Assembly (NCBI RefSeq): GCF_002240565.1
Contig: NZ_MZMO01000001.1
Coordinates: forward strand, 2,728,001 to 2,792,000
Origin: Clavibacter michiganensis subsp. insidiosus
GTDB lineage: Bacteria; Actinomycetota; Actinomycetes; Actinomycetales; Microbacteriaceae
DNA: 64,000 nt
Direction of reading: 5' to 3'
Part shown: positions 33,583-43,371 of the stretch, piece after piece
How positions within the stretch are numbered: the first letter of the stretch is position 1
Layout: the number at the start of each line of letters is the position of its first letter
Made by a program: the position numbers and the translations under genes
The notes under the pieces: model-generated
The model's database searches: none
What the model was told of the DNA's origin: nothing
Seen by the model: the letters and a program-made list of their open reading frames with translations, nothing else

Positions 33583-34068
33583 CTAGGTCGCGACGGTGGA
33601 ACCGGGATCCGCGGCTGCGGTCCGGCATTCGGGGCACAGGCCCCAGTACGTCACCTCGGCGCTGGCCACGAGGAATCCCGCCGAGTCGGACGGCGTGAGG
33701 CAGGGGGACTCCCCCACCGCGCAGTCCACGTCGACGATGGTCCTGCAACCTGTGCACACGAGGTGATGGTGATTGTCGCCCGTCCGGCGCTCGTACCGCG
33801 CGGATGATCCCGCGGGCTCGATGCGGCGCACGAGCCCGGCGGCCAGCAGCGCGCCGAGCACGCCGTAGACCGCCTGGATGCTCGTGCCGGGCAGCTCGCC
33901 CTTGACCGCCCGGAGCACCTCGTCGGCGTCCGAGTGCGGCTGCGCGTCGACCGCCGTAAGGACGGCCACGCGCGGCCGGGTCACGCGGAGTCCCGCCTCG
34001 CGGAGCGCGACGCGCAGGGCGTCGGCGTCGAGGGGCGGCGCGTGGTGGTGCGCATGGGCGGTGGGCAT
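33583..34068 (-). CDS. Fur-family regulator (FurA/PerR/CatR-like) upstream of catalase
   Basis: 161 residues. Winged HTH in the first half ([19 protein letters not shown]), metal-sensing HHH at 100-102 ([10 protein letters not shown]) and structural zinc cysteines Cys105/Cys108 and Cys145/Cys148 (CPEC). The N terminus carries a His-rich HAHHH tract. Context with katA indicates peroxide or iron control, as for mycobacterial/streptomycete FurA-CatR. The start is leaderless-like: TTGACT lies 7 nt upstream, and a Fur-type dyad covers the -35. Confidence 0.88.
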   Translation of the reverse strand: MPTAHAHHHAPPLDADALRVALREAGLRVTRPRVAVLTAVDAQPHSDADEVLRAVKGELPGTSIQAVYGVLGALLAAGLVRRIEPAGSSARYERRTGDNHHHLVCTGCRTIVDVDCAVGESPCLTPSDSAGFLVASAEVTYWGLCPECRTAAADPGSTVAT

Positions 34069-34075
34069 GCGCCCG

Positions 34076-34105
34076 AGTCAAGCACAGTTCCCTTGAGTGG
34101 TTCAA
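34076..34105 (-). promoter_or_regulatory. Fur-gene promoter with dyad TTGAACCACTCAA
   Basis: On the minus strand the -35-like TTGAAC is part of the dyad TTGA-N5-TCAA (34093-34105); 17 bp on follows TTGACT (34076-34081) as -10, then 7 nt to the ATG. The most A/T-rich spot nearby, consistent with an autoregulatory Fur box. Confidence 0.5.
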
Positions 34106-34193
34106 AACACGACGTGAACGCGGCGCGTCGCGGACAGGAGCGTGCCTAGGCTCGAAGTGCGGCCCATCCGGCCGCAGGAGAACGGAGCACCGC

Positions 34194-35183
<990 letters not shown>

Positions 35184-35314
35184 AAACCTCGATGCTGACG
35201 GATCCTCGCGGCCCGGATCCCGGGCGTCCAGGAGCCAGCGAGCGCGAACACTAACCAGGCGAGCACGTTTCCGCAATGGCGCGGGACGGGCTTGGCCTAG
35301 CGCTCACGCGCCAA

Positions 35315-35320
35315 TACGGT
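35315..35320 (+). promoter_or_regulatory. -10 hexamer TACGGT of cluster A (leaderless)
   Basis: 7 nt upstream of GTG 35328; the only promoter-like site seen for the six-gene operon. Confidence 0.55.
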
Positions 35321-35327
35321 GCTCCGC

Positions 35328-36875
35328 GTGACCAGTTCCTCGATCACCGCATCTTCGTCCACCGCCAACTCCTCGGCCCTCGAGCGCACCATCTCCGGGA
35401 CGGCCGCTCCCCACCTCCTCCTGTCCGCCCTCGACGCCGCCGCCCGGGACAACGGACTCATCCGGCACCGACCGGACGGACCCGCGGGGGCCGACGGCCC
35501 CGAGCTCTACGAGCGGACGTGGCACGACGGGCGGGGCGGCGCCGTGCACGTCACGGCCGCCTTCGGCCCGTCCGCCCCGCGGACCCTCCTGCCCGCGAAC
35601 CCGTCGAGCCGCCCCTTCCACGCCACCGTGCGCACGGACGTCCCGGAGGTCGCGGACCTCCTCCACGACGCGATCCGGTCCCATGACCGCTGCCTCTCCG
35701 AGGAGGAGCAGACGGTCATCTCCGACGCCATGCCGATGCTGGCCTGGGCGTCCTGCGCGCACGCCTTCCCGGCGGGCGGCTGGCGCGTCGTGTTCCGGGA
35801 CCACCTCGTGGAGAACTCCCTCGGGCTCGTCCGCGCGCTGCTCGCATCCGGGCTGCGGCCGGAGGACGTGCTCGTGCTGGACAAGGGGGATCAGACGCTC
35901 AACCGCGTGCGCATCGCCGCGACCCTGCGCGCGCTCGGCGTGGACGTGCGACGCCTCGACAACTCCGCGGTCGACGGCACTGCCCCGCCGGCCGAGGCCG
36001 CGCGGGCCGTCGCGTCCGCGCGCGCGGTCGACCGCTTCATCGTCGACGCCCACGGATCCGGTCAGCGCGTCGTGATGGTCGACGACGGCGGGCTCCTCGG
36101 GCTGACCGACCACCGCGGCGATCCCGTGCTGCGGGAGCGCCCCGACGCCGCCGTCGAGCTCACGGTCAGCGGCCTCAAGCGCCTGGCCCGCAGCCCGCTC
36201 GCCCGCGACCTCCCCGTCGCGAACATGGCGCGTTCGGAGGTCAAGCAGCGCATCGGCTACGACGAGATCGCGGACTCGTGCCTCCGTCGGCTCCGGGAGG
36301 CCCTGCGCGGCGAGAAGCTCATCGGCAAGCGCGTCGTCAGCGTGGGCTTCGGCACGCTCGGCGCGCGGATGGCCCGCGGGCTGCGTTCGCTCGGCTGTCG
36401 CGTCGTGGTGGTGGACACCGATCACCTCCAGCTCATCGCGGCCGCCGAGGAGGGCTTCGAGACGACGCCCTCGATCGACGAGGCGGTCGCCCTGCGTCCC
36501 ACGCTCCTCATCTCCAGCACCGGCGAGCCGATCGCGGACGCCGCCACGCTCGCGTCCCTGCCCGCCACCTCCTACGTGACCGCCTTCGCGACCGCCGACC
36601 TGTCGGCCCTCCGCGACCGCGAGGGCGCCGGCGGGCCGACCGTCCTCGGCGACGGCCGGTCGTTCAACCTCCACCGCTTCGAGGGGATCCCGAACGGCGG
36701 CTACGACCTGTACCGCGCGGCGACCTTCATCGTGCTCGGCAGGCTCGCGGAGCGCGTGGAGGGCGAGGCGGACGCGCGCGTCGAGCTGGCGGACGTGGAC
36801 GCGTGGGTCCGCGAGTCCGGCCTCTTCGCCCGGTACTACGAGCACCACTTCCGCGAGGGCCGGACGTGCGCGTGA
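35328..36875 (+). CDS. S-adenosylhomocysteine-hydrolase-like NAD-binding protein (cluster A, gene 1)
   Basis: 515 residues from the leaderless GTG. The C-terminal half follows SAH hydrolase: VANMARSEVKQRIGYDEIAD (about 300-319) aligns with the SAHH segment before the NAD fold, then RVVSVGFGTLGARMARGLRS carries GFGTLG, and LISSTGEPIAD matches the TTG region. Of the SAHH active-site residues only the Lys of the SxxK element seems kept; the following Asp/Asn are replaced (KQRIGY). The N-terminal ~170 residues (with HLVENSLGLVRALLASGL after them) are less clear. SAHH uses NAD to oxidise the 3'-hydroxyl of a nucleoside transiently; relatives have been recruited to nucleoside pathways. Inference: NAD-dependent redox chemistry on a nucleoside-like or homocysteine-derived substrate. 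Confidence 0.65.
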   Translation: MTSSSITASSSTANSSALERTISGTAAPHLLLSALDAAARDNGLIRHRPDGPAGADGPELYERTWHDGRGGAVHVTAAFGPSAPRTLLPANPSSRPFHATVRTDVPEVADLLHDAIRSHDRCLSEEEQTVISDAMPMLAWASCAHAFPAGGWRVVFRDHLVENSLGLVRALLASGLRPEDVLVLDKGDQTLNRVRIAATLRALGVDVRRLDNSAVDGTAPPAEAARAVASARAVDRFIVDAHGSGQRVVMVDDGGLLGLTDHRGDPVLRERPDAAVELTVSGLKRLARSPLARDLPVANMARSEVKQRIGYDEIADSCLRRLREALRGEKLIGKRVVSVGFGTLGARMARGLRSLGCRVVVVDTDHLQLIAAAEEGFETTPSIDEAVALRPTLLISSTGEPIADAATLASLPATSYVTAFATADLSALRDREGAGGPTVLGDGRSFNLHRFEGIPNGGYDLYRAATFIVLGRLAERVEGEADARVELADVDAWVRESGLFARYYEHHFREGRTCA

Positions 36876-37903
36876 CGGTGGTCGGCGGCGGCCGCATCGG
36901 ACGGCTGCGCGCCGTGCTCCTCGTGGGGATGGGGCACGACGTCGAGCTCGTCGATCCGGAGCTCGATCCCCGGGCCGAGTCCCTCCCCGTCCATCGGGAC
37001 GTGGCGAGCGCGCCCGACGGGCCAGCGATCTGGATCGTCGCGACGCCGACGGCGGCGCACCTGCGGACGATCCGGGACATCGTCGCCCGCGAGCCGTCCG
37101 CGGCGGTGCTCGTGGAGAAGCCGATCTGCTCCCCCGAGGATCTCCCCGCCCTGCGCGCCCTCCTGGCGGAGCACCCGTCCCTCGTCCTGGAGGTGGCGTC
37201 GCAGTACCACGACAGCATCGCGATCCGCGCGCTCGGGCACGAGGCGCGCATCCGCCCGTCCCACGCGCTCAGCGTCAGCTTCGTGAAGGACCGGAGGCCG
37301 GACGAGGCCCGCGGCCGCTTCACCGACCGCGTGGCCGGCGTGCTCGGATACGAGTGGCCCCACATCTACGCCATCGCGCGGTCCCTCGGGGTGACCGGCG
37401 ACGACCTGCGGGACACGTCGCCCTCCCGCTCCTCGCTCGACGTCCTCGCCCCCGACGGGCACCTCGTCGAGGCGCGCTACGCCACGACCTGCGCGAGCGG
37501 GCGCGCCGTCATGCTGCACAGCCGGATCACCGGCGCGTCGGGCCTCGTCCCCGCCGACGGATGGGGCGGGGACGGGTGCGACCCGGCGAACCACCGCGTG
37601 GTGCAGCTGGACGACGGGCGGGAGCGGATCACGCTGTGGCTCTCCCCGTCGTACGCGTCGGCGACGACGTTCCCGCGCGGGCGGACGGCCCTGCTCGTGC
37701 ACGAGGGCCCGGGCGGCGACCGGGTGCGGACCATCCCCGACGACCCGCTGCGGATCTCGATGCGCGACTCCCTCCTGCGGCTCGTCACCCGACGGCCGCG
37801 GCGCATCGACATCGACCTCGACATGATCGAGCACACCGACCTCCTCCTCGAGCTCGGGACGCCTGCCGCCCGGCAGCGCGGCCGATCCCATGCCCTCGCC
37901 TGA
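36866..37903 (+). CDS. Gfo/Idh/MocA-like oxidoreductase (cluster A, gene 2)
   Basis: 345 residues. VTVVGGGRIGRLRAV is the N-terminal NAD(P) fold and LVEKPICSPED (Glu84-Lys85-Pro86) the family EKP motif; the C-terminal substrate domain is divergent but keeps HIYAIARSLG. Family members oxidise or reduce sugars, inositols or biliverdin-type substrates. Two GTG starts are possible, 36866 (VRVTVVGGG) and 36872; the second overlaps the previous stop as GTGA. It is one of two family members side by side, a hint of sequential oxidation/reduction at a sugar. Confidence 0.75.
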   Translation: MRVTVVGGGRIGRLRAVLLVGMGHDVELVDPELDPRAESLPVHRDVASAPDGPAIWIVATPTAAHLRTIRDIVAREPSAAVLVEKPICSPEDLPALRALLAEHPSLVLEVASQYHDSIAIRALGHEARIRPSHALSVSFVKDRRPDEARGRFTDRVAGVLGYEWPHIYAIARSLGVTGDDLRDTSPSRSSLDVLAPDGHLVEARYATTCASGRAVMLHSRITGASGLVPADGWGGDGCDPANHRVVQLDDGRERITLWLSPSYASATTFPRGRTALLVHEGPGGDRVRTIPDDPLRISMRDSLLRLVTRRPRRIDIDLDMIEHTDLLLELGTPAARQRGRSHALA

Positions 37904-38903
37904 CGTCGCGCTCCTCGGCTACGGCGCGATGGGACGCGCCTACCACCGCCTGATCCGCACCCGGCCGGAGCTCGTGCCGCTCGTGGGCCGGCTGCACGTG
38001 GGGACGCGCGGGTCCGCGGCGCCGTGGACGCCGCTCCACGACCGCGACGTCGTCGGCTCCACGGACGACGCGCTCGCCCAGGGCCCGCCGTCCGCGGTGA
38101 TCATCGCGACCCCGCCCGACACCCACGAGGCGCTGGCCCACCGCGCGCTCGACGTCGGGGCGCACGTGCTCATCGAGAAGCCGGCGGCGCTCACCGCCGC
38201 CGGCGCCCGCGCGCTGAACCGGCACGCGGAGGAGGCGGGACGGAGCGTGCAGGTCGTCAGCCAGCTGCGCCACGTCGAGGCGTGGGGCCGGGCGCGCGAC
38301 CGGATCCGCGCGGGCGGGCTGGGATCGGTCCGCAGCGCGCTCGTGGACCTCCCGCTGTGGCGGTCGGACGCGTACTTCGCCGCGTCGCCCGCCCGCTCGG
38401 AGCACGAGCTGTGGAACCTCGCGTACCACGAGCTCGACCTCGCGGTCTGGTGCCTCGGGCCGGTCGACCGGATCACGGTCGCCCCGGCACCTGCGAGCGC
38501 CTCCCGGACGCGACCCGTCCCGCGGCTGGCTCCGTCCGCCGCGGTCCTCCACCACGCGTCCGGCTGCCTCACCACGCTGCGCTACACGACCCTCGCCTAC
38601 CCGGGGCGCGCGCCGCGCGTGTCGTTCGAGGGCACGGCCGGAGCGCTCGTGGTCGAGTCCGGGGCCGTCGTCGTCGATCTCGCGCCGCCGGCCGCCGACG
38701 TCCCCGACGCCGGCGTGTACGCGCGCCAGACCGCCGTGCCCGACGTCGCCGCGGACTGGCTCGCCCCGCACGTCGCGCAGCTGCGCGGCTTCCTCTCCGA
38801 CCCGGCCCGGACGTCCCCGCGACGGATCGACGAGACCTCGCTCCGCACCACCGACCTCATCCACCGAATCCAGCAGCGCCTTGAGAGAGAGGAACCGGTA
38901 TGA
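37890..38903 (+). CDS. Gfo/Idh/MocA-like oxidoreductase (cluster A, gene 3)
   Basis: 337 residues, overlapping gene 2 by 14 bp. LLGYGAMGRAYHRL binds NAD(P); VLIEKPAALTA (Glu96-Lys97-Pro98) is the EKP motif, and WNLAYHELDLAVWCLG (His-Glu-x-Asp) supplies the family histidine region. A beta-sheet C-terminal domain with FEGTAGALVVESGAV is standard for the family. Substrate unknown; context suggests a step next to gene 2. Confidence 0.82.
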   Translation: MPSPDVALLGYGAMGRAYHRLIRTRPELVPLVGRLHVGTRGSAAPWTPLHDRDVVGSTDDALAQGPPSAVIIATPPDTHEALAHRALDVGAHVLIEKPAALTAAGARALNRHAEEAGRSVQVVSQLRHVEAWGRARDRIRAGGLGSVRSALVDLPLWRSDAYFAASPARSEHELWNLAYHELDLAVWCLGPVDRITVAPAPASASRTRPVPRLAPSAAVLHHASGCLTTLRYTTLAYPGRAPRVSFEGTAGALVVESGAVVVDLAPPAADVPDAGVYARQTAVPDVAADWLAPHVAQLRGFLSDPARTSPRRIDETSLRTTDLIHRIQQRLEREEPV

Positions 38904-40162
38904 CGCACGTCATGTTCACCATCGTCGAGGACGAATTCGCCCGCGACTTCCTGCAGCACCCGCTCGATGCGCTGATCGCCGCATCCGTGCTCGCCCGCGA
39001 CGGACACGACGTCGCGATCTGGGACCAGCGCGTCGCGGACGCCCCGCCGACCGCGCCCGACCCGGCCTACGTCGTGGTGGTGACCGCCATCGCCGACCGG
39101 GCCCAGTGCTATCCGCTCGACCTCGGACCCGTCCGGCGGTCGGTGGAGGGGATCCGGGACCGGTGGCCGGGGGCGCGCGTCATCGCCGTCGGCCCGCACG
39201 GCACGCAGCTGCCGCAGCCCACGCTGGAGGACCTGGGCGTCGACTACGTCGCGCGCGGCGAGGCCGACGCGGCGGCCGTCGGAGCGGTGGGCCTGCTCGA
39301 GGAGGGCGGCATCCCCCTGTCCCGCGTGCTGCCCGCCTCGGGTCGCTTCGCCCCGCTGGAGCCCGAGCGCCTGCCCGTCCCCGACTACGACCTGATCGAC
39401 GCCGGCGCCTACACGGCGGAGACCTTCACGGACGGATCCCTGCACCGCAGCACCTGCGGCATCGTCCTGGGCGTGCGCGGCTGCACCTACGGCTGCTCCT
39501 TCTGCCATCTCCCCTTCGGCACGAGGATGCGCGCCGAGCCGGTCGAGACGACGCTGGCGACCATCGAGCAGCAGACCTCCCGCGGCGTGTCGGACATCTT
39601 CTTCCTCGACTACGTCTTCGGCCTGCACCGGTCGTTCTACACCGACCTGTGCCGGGAGCTGACGGGGCGCGGCGTGAGCTGGACCGGCCAGACCCGCACC
39701 GAGGTCGTGCTCCGCACCGACGTCGGCGACTGGGCGGAGGCCGGGTGCCGCGGCATGTGGCTGGGGGCCGAGTCGCCGGCGGTGAGCGAGACGGGGGTGG
39801 GCAAGCGGATCCCGGCCGAGAAGATCCAGCAGGCCATCGAGAAGCTCTCGCACGCGGGCATCACCCCCTTCGCGTTCGTGCTCCTGGGACTGCCCGACGA
39901 CCCCACCTGCCGGTCGGGCGAGATCGTCGACTGGGCGGCGACCATCCCCGGCTACTTCGGCCTGAACCAGCTGTTCCTGCGCCCGGGCACGCCGCTGTAC
40001 GACGAGATCGCGGCACGCTACTCGCCGGACGGCCCCCCTCGGGACTGGTACGGCGTCGACCGCATCACGCAGCGGTACCGGGAGGAGTACCCCGCGGACC
40101 TCGACGACCTGGAGCGCCGTCTCCAGGCTCTGCCGAACTACATCGGGAACGCGCTGTACTGA
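38900..40162 (+). CDS. Radical SAM enzyme with N-terminal cobalamin-binding-like domain (cluster A, gene 4)
   Basis: 420 residues. The 4Fe-4S motif CxxxCxxC is RGCTYGCSFC (Cys195, Cys199, Cys202). Residues 1-150 look like the Rossmann-type B12-binding domain of the BchE/HpnP/HpnJ group (LDALIAASVLARDGHDVAIW, VIAVGPHGTQLPQPTLED, GEADAAAV), but the DxHxxG cobalamin ligand motif is not seen. The order domain-CxxxCxxC with LFLRPGTPLYDE near the end is typical of this group. It could methylate, rearrange or cross-link an unactivated carbon. ATGA overlap with gene 3. Confidence 0.82.
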   Translation: MTHVMFTIVEDEFARDFLQHPLDALIAASVLARDGHDVAIWDQRVADAPPTAPDPAYVVVVTAIADRAQCYPLDLGPVRRSVEGIRDRWPGARVIAVGPHGTQLPQPTLEDLGVDYVARGEADAAAVGAVGLLEEGGIPLSRVLPASGRFAPLEPERLPVPDYDLIDAGAYTAETFTDGSLHRSTCGIVLGVRGCTYGCSFCHLPFGTRMRAEPVETTLATIEQQTSRGVSDIFFLDYVFGLHRSFYTDLCRELTGRGVSWTGQTRTEVVLRTDVGDWAEAGCRGMWLGAESPAVSETGVGKRIPAEKIQQAIEKLSHAGITPFAFVLLGLPDDPTCRSGEIVDWAATIPGYFGLNQLFLRPGTPLYDEIAARYSPDGPPRDWYGVDRITQRYREEYPADLDDLERRLQALPNYIGNALY

Positions 40163-41343
40163 TGCCCGGTCGCCTCGTCGTCACGGTGCCCCCGGCGTCC
40201 GCCCACTCCTACGACCACGTGGGGTACGCGGTCGACCTCGTGGTCGCGGGGGCGATCGCGTCCGCGCGCGCGGGCGGCGGCAACACGCGGGCGGGGGCGG
40301 TCGTCGTCGCGACGCGGGACGAGCACAGCATCCCGGCCGTCGCGGCCGGGCCGTCGCCCGACCTCTCGCACCTGGCGGGGATCGCGCGGCGCATCGCGGG
40401 ACCGCCCGTGGTCGTCGCGGGGACGGGCACGCCCGCCCTGCGGGACCTGGCCCGCGCGGCGTGGTCCGAGCTCGACGCCCGCGGCGCGCTCGAGAGCGGG
40501 ACCTACGAGCGGATGCAGTGCTCCGCGTGCAGGACGCTGGCCGACACGGCGGGATCGACCGCGAGCTGCCCGACCTGCGGCGGGACGGATCTCGTGCTCC
40601 GCTCGGAACGCAACTGGTTCCTGCGGACCGGCCCGTTCACGGAGGCGATCACGTCCTGGCGCGACGCCGTGGCGGTCCGCGGACCCGCGGCGGCGCTCGC
40701 CCGCGCCGCGCCCGCTCCGCCCGCCCGCCTCAGCGTCTCGCGCCCCGCCGAGCGCACCGGCGGAGCGGGGGTGCCCGTCCCGGGCGATGCCGAGCAGGTC
40801 GTCCACTCGGGCTTCGTCGCCGCGTGCAGCTACCTCCTCCCCCGGCCGGACGGCGACTGGGCGGCGTCCGGCGCGCGCGTCCAGGTCTGCGGGAAGGGCC
40901 TCGCCAACCTGCACCTGACCCTCGTCCCGCTGCTCTGCACCGCGCTCGGGCTGCCCGGCGCGGACGTCGTCCACGTGCACCACCACGTGACGGTCGACGG
41001 GCGGTCGCCGCAGTCCGCCGCGGCGGACGGCATCACCGCCTCCCGTCTCCTCGCGGAGCACGGGCCGGCCGCGCTCCGCTGGTGGATCCTGCGCCTCGGG
41101 CTGCCCCGGCGGGACGCGACGCTGCGCCTCCGCGACCTCGCCCTGCTCGCCGATCGCGAGCTGCCGCGCCTGGGGGCCGCGGGAGCGCCCGGCCGCCGCA
41201 GGGGGCTCGGCGCGCGGGACGCCCTCGACCTCGGCGGCCTCACGCGCGCCCTCGTCGCGCGGCCCCGGGACGCGGGCGGACAGGCAGCGACCGCGGATGC
41301 GCACGACGGCCTGGCGGGATTCGTCGGCTGGGTCATGGGATGA
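40162..41343 (+). CDS. Methionyl-tRNA-synthetase-like protein without a full anticodon domain (cluster A, gene 5)
   Basis: 393 residues. LVVTVPPASAHSYDHVGYA aligns with the MetRS opening, where HVGY stands for HIGH. A zinc knuckle follows (Cys120-x2-Cys123, Cys136-x2-Cys139) and then LRSERNWFLRTGPF, as in MetRS. VQVCGKGLANLHLTLVPLLC matches the MetRS FxGKDIxxFH region. The KMSKS loop is degenerate (DGRSPQS, 279-285). LRWWILRLGL marks the end of the catalytic part; only ~80 residues remain, so most of the helical anticodon domain is missing. Inference: amino-acid activation for biosynthesis, with or without tRNA, rather than translation. It could also be non-catalytic. Confidence 0.75.
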   Translation: MPGRLVVTVPPASAHSYDHVGYAVDLVVAGAIASARAGGGNTRAGAVVVATRDEHSIPAVAAGPSPDLSHLAGIARRIAGPPVVVAGTGTPALRDLARAAWSELDARGALESGTYERMQCSACRTLADTAGSTASCPTCGGTDLVLRSERNWFLRTGPFTEAITSWRDAVAVRGPAAALARAAPAPPARLSVSRPAERTGGAGVPVPGDAEQVVHSGFVAACSYLLPRPDGDWAASGARVQVCGKGLANLHLTLVPLLCTALGLPGADVVHVHHHVTVDGRSPQSAAADGITASRLLAEHGPAALRWWILRLGLPRRDATLRLRDLALLADRELPRLGAAGAPGRRRGLGARDALDLGGLTRALVARPRDAGGQAATADAHDGLAGFVGWVMG

Positions 41344-42512
41344 GCCCGGTCGCGACGCGGCTGTCCCGCCGCCTCCTGACCCTGCTGGTGCTCGTGCGCG
41401 CGGCGGGCTTCACGTCGATCGTCGCCGTGGTCTGGTTCCGCGAGGAGCGCACGACGGCCGAGATCGCGGTGATCCTCACGGCGTTCGGCGTCGGATCCGT
41501 CCTGCTCCCGGCCGCCGTCGGCCTGCTCGCCGGGGAGCGCCCGCTCCGACCCGTGCTCGTCGGCACGCTCGTGCTCAACGGGACCGCCCTGGTCCTCCTG
41601 CCGCTCACGGCGGGCGCGCCGCTCCCGCTTCCCTGCGCCGCCATGTGCGCGATCGGGGCGACGTCGAGCCTCGCGCGCTCGCTCATCGGCACGCTCCTCA
41701 CGGTCGCCGCCCCGGCGGACCGCCAGGCCCGCACCCAGTCGGTCATCTCCTGGACCGCGAACGTCGGCGGCGTCGTGGCGACCGGGATCGCCGGGGTCGT
41801 CGCCGCGTCCGGCGCGGACCTCGGGCCGCTCTTCGCCGTCGAGGGCGGGGTGCTGCTGGCGGCCGCGAGCCTCATCCCCCGCACGGAGGCGGTCGCCCGG
41901 ACCGCGCCCCCGGTCCCGCTCGGCGTCCGCGGCACGGTCGTGCGCCTGAGGGCGGCGCTCGTCGTCGCGACGGGGGCGACCGCGGTGATGCAGGGGCTCG
42001 GCATGCAGTTCGCGCTCACCACCGCGAGCCCCGACTCCTACGTGTACGCCGCGCTGACGAACGTGGTGCTCCTGATCGTCGCGCAGCCGCTGGTGCTGCG
42101 CGTCGTGCGCGACGGGTGGGCGTCCGCCTACCTCGTCGCGGGCTTCTGCGCGGCGGCGGCCACCGCGGTCGCGGTCGCCGCGACGGACAGCTGGCTGGTC
42201 TTCGGCGTCGGCTGGACCCTGTGCGAGCTGCTCCTCACGGCTGGCATGGTCCCCGTCGTCCTCGCCCGCACCCCCGCGTCGCTGCACGTGGCCGCGCTCG
42301 GCGTGGTCGGGTCGTCCTGGGGCTTGACGGCCGCCCTCATGCCGCCCGTGATCGGGACGGCCGTCGCCGCCGTGGGCGCGACGGGCAGCTGGGGCGTGCT
42401 CGTCGCCATCGGGGCGATCGGGGCGATCGCCTCCGGACTCGCGATGGGGCTCCGGGGCGTCCGCCCGACGGCGGGGTCCCGGGACGGCCGGGGGGAGCGG
42501 GTGCTCGACTGA
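41340..42512 (+). CDS. MFS transporter, probable exporter (cluster A, gene 6)
   Basis: 390 residues with about eleven or twelve TM segments and short loops; SVISWTANVGGVVATGIAG (about 138-156) is an MFS helix 5 region. No soluble domains. Last gene of the operon, ATGA-coupled to the MetRS-like gene; as the only transporter in the set it is the likely exporter and self-protection factor for the product. Stop only 6 bp from the convergent nitrilase stop, so there is no room for a separate terminator. Confidence 0.82.
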   Translation: MSPVATRLSRRLLTLLVLVRAAGFTSIVAVVWFREERTTAEIAVILTAFGVGSVLLPAAVGLLAGERPLRPVLVGTLVLNGTALVLLPLTAGAPLPLPCAAMCAIGATSSLARSLIGTLLTVAAPADRQARTQSVISWTANVGGVVATGIAGVVAASGADLGPLFAVEGGVLLAAASLIPRTEAVARTAPPVPLGVRGTVVRLRAALVVATGATAVMQGLGMQFALTTASPDSYVYAALTNVVLLIVAQPLVLRVVRDGWASAYLVAGFCAAAATAVAVAATDSWLVFGVGWTLCELLLTAGMVPVVLARTPASLHVAALGVVGSSWGLTAALMPPVIGTAVAAVGATGSWGVLVAIGAIGAIASGLAMGLRGVRPTAGSRDGRGERVLD

Positions 42513-42518
42513 CCCAGC

Positions 42519-43358
42519 TCAGGCGCCCCACTCGAGCCCCCGACGCCGGTTCGCGAGCACGGGCAGCGTGCCGCGCGCGGCCTCGACGGCCGACGGGTCG
42601 ATGTCGACGACGAGCAGGTCCTCCTCGCCGCCGAGGCGGTGCAGCACCTCGCCCAGCGGCGAGACCACCGCGCTGCGGCCGATGCCCGTGGGCGCGCCGC
42701 TCGCCGGGTCGTGGCCGCGGGATCCGGCCGGCAGCGTCGCGGGGTCGCCCTGGCCGACCGCGACCACGAAGGTCGTGGAGTCGAGCGCGCGGGCGCGGAG
42801 CAGGAGGTCCCACTGGTCGGCCTTGCCGGGGCCGGCGCCCCAGCTCGCGCAGACGATGCTGACGGCGGCGCCCTGGTCGGCGCCCGCGAGGAAGAGCGCG
42901 GGGAAGCGCACGTCGTAGCAGGTGGCGAGCGACGCGCGCGTGCCGCCGACCTCGATCACGGCGACGCTCTCGCCCGGGTCGACGGCGTCGGACTCGCGGA
43001 ACCCGAACGCGTCGAAGAGGTGGATCTTGTCGTACGAGCCGGCGCCCGCGGCCTCCTGGCAGGCCGGCCGGGCGACGAGGAGCGTGTTGCGCACGCGGCC
43101 GTCGGCGCCGGGCGTGAACATGCCCGCGACGATCACGACGCCGAGCCGGTCCGCCACCGCCCGCACGCCGGAGGCCCACGGCCCGTCGAGCGGCTCCGCG
43201 ATCTCGGGCAGCGGGTTCCCGAACGCGCGCTGCGCCGCCTCCGGGAACACCACGAGCTCGGCGCCCTGCCGCGCGGCGTCCTCCGCGAACGCGGTGATCC
43301 GTGCCAGGTTGTCCGCGGGATCCGGGGAGCTGATGATCTGGGCTAGCGCTACTCGCAT
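42519..43358 (-). CDS. Carbon-nitrogen hydrolase (nitrilase superfamily amidase)
   Basis: 279 residues. The Glu-Lys-Cys triad is clear: Glu40 (LVVFPEAAQ), Lys111 (YDKIHLFDAFG) and Cys147 (LATCYDVRFP). The protein fits omega-amidase/NIT-type or carbamoylase-like branches; the substrate is an amide or carbamyl compound. ATG 43358 has GAGGAGG upstream, which rules out the longer frame. Divergent from a GntR gene across a TGTATACA operator. Convergent with cluster A. Confidence 0.9.
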   Translation of the reverse strand: MRVALAQIISSPDPADNLARITAFAEDAARQGAELVVFPEAAQRAFGNPLPEIAEPLDGPWASGVRAVADRLGVVIVAGMFTPGADGRVRNTLLVARPACQEAAGAGSYDKIHLFDAFGFRESDAVDPGESVAVIEVGGTRASLATCYDVRFPALFLAGADQGAAVSIVCASWGAGPGKADQWDLLLRARALDSTTFVVAVGQGDPATLPAGSRGHDPASGAPTGIGRSAVVSPLGEVLHRLGGEEDLLVVDIDPSAVEAARGTLPVLANRRRGLEWGA

Positions 43359-43371
43359 GGTCCTCCTCGTG

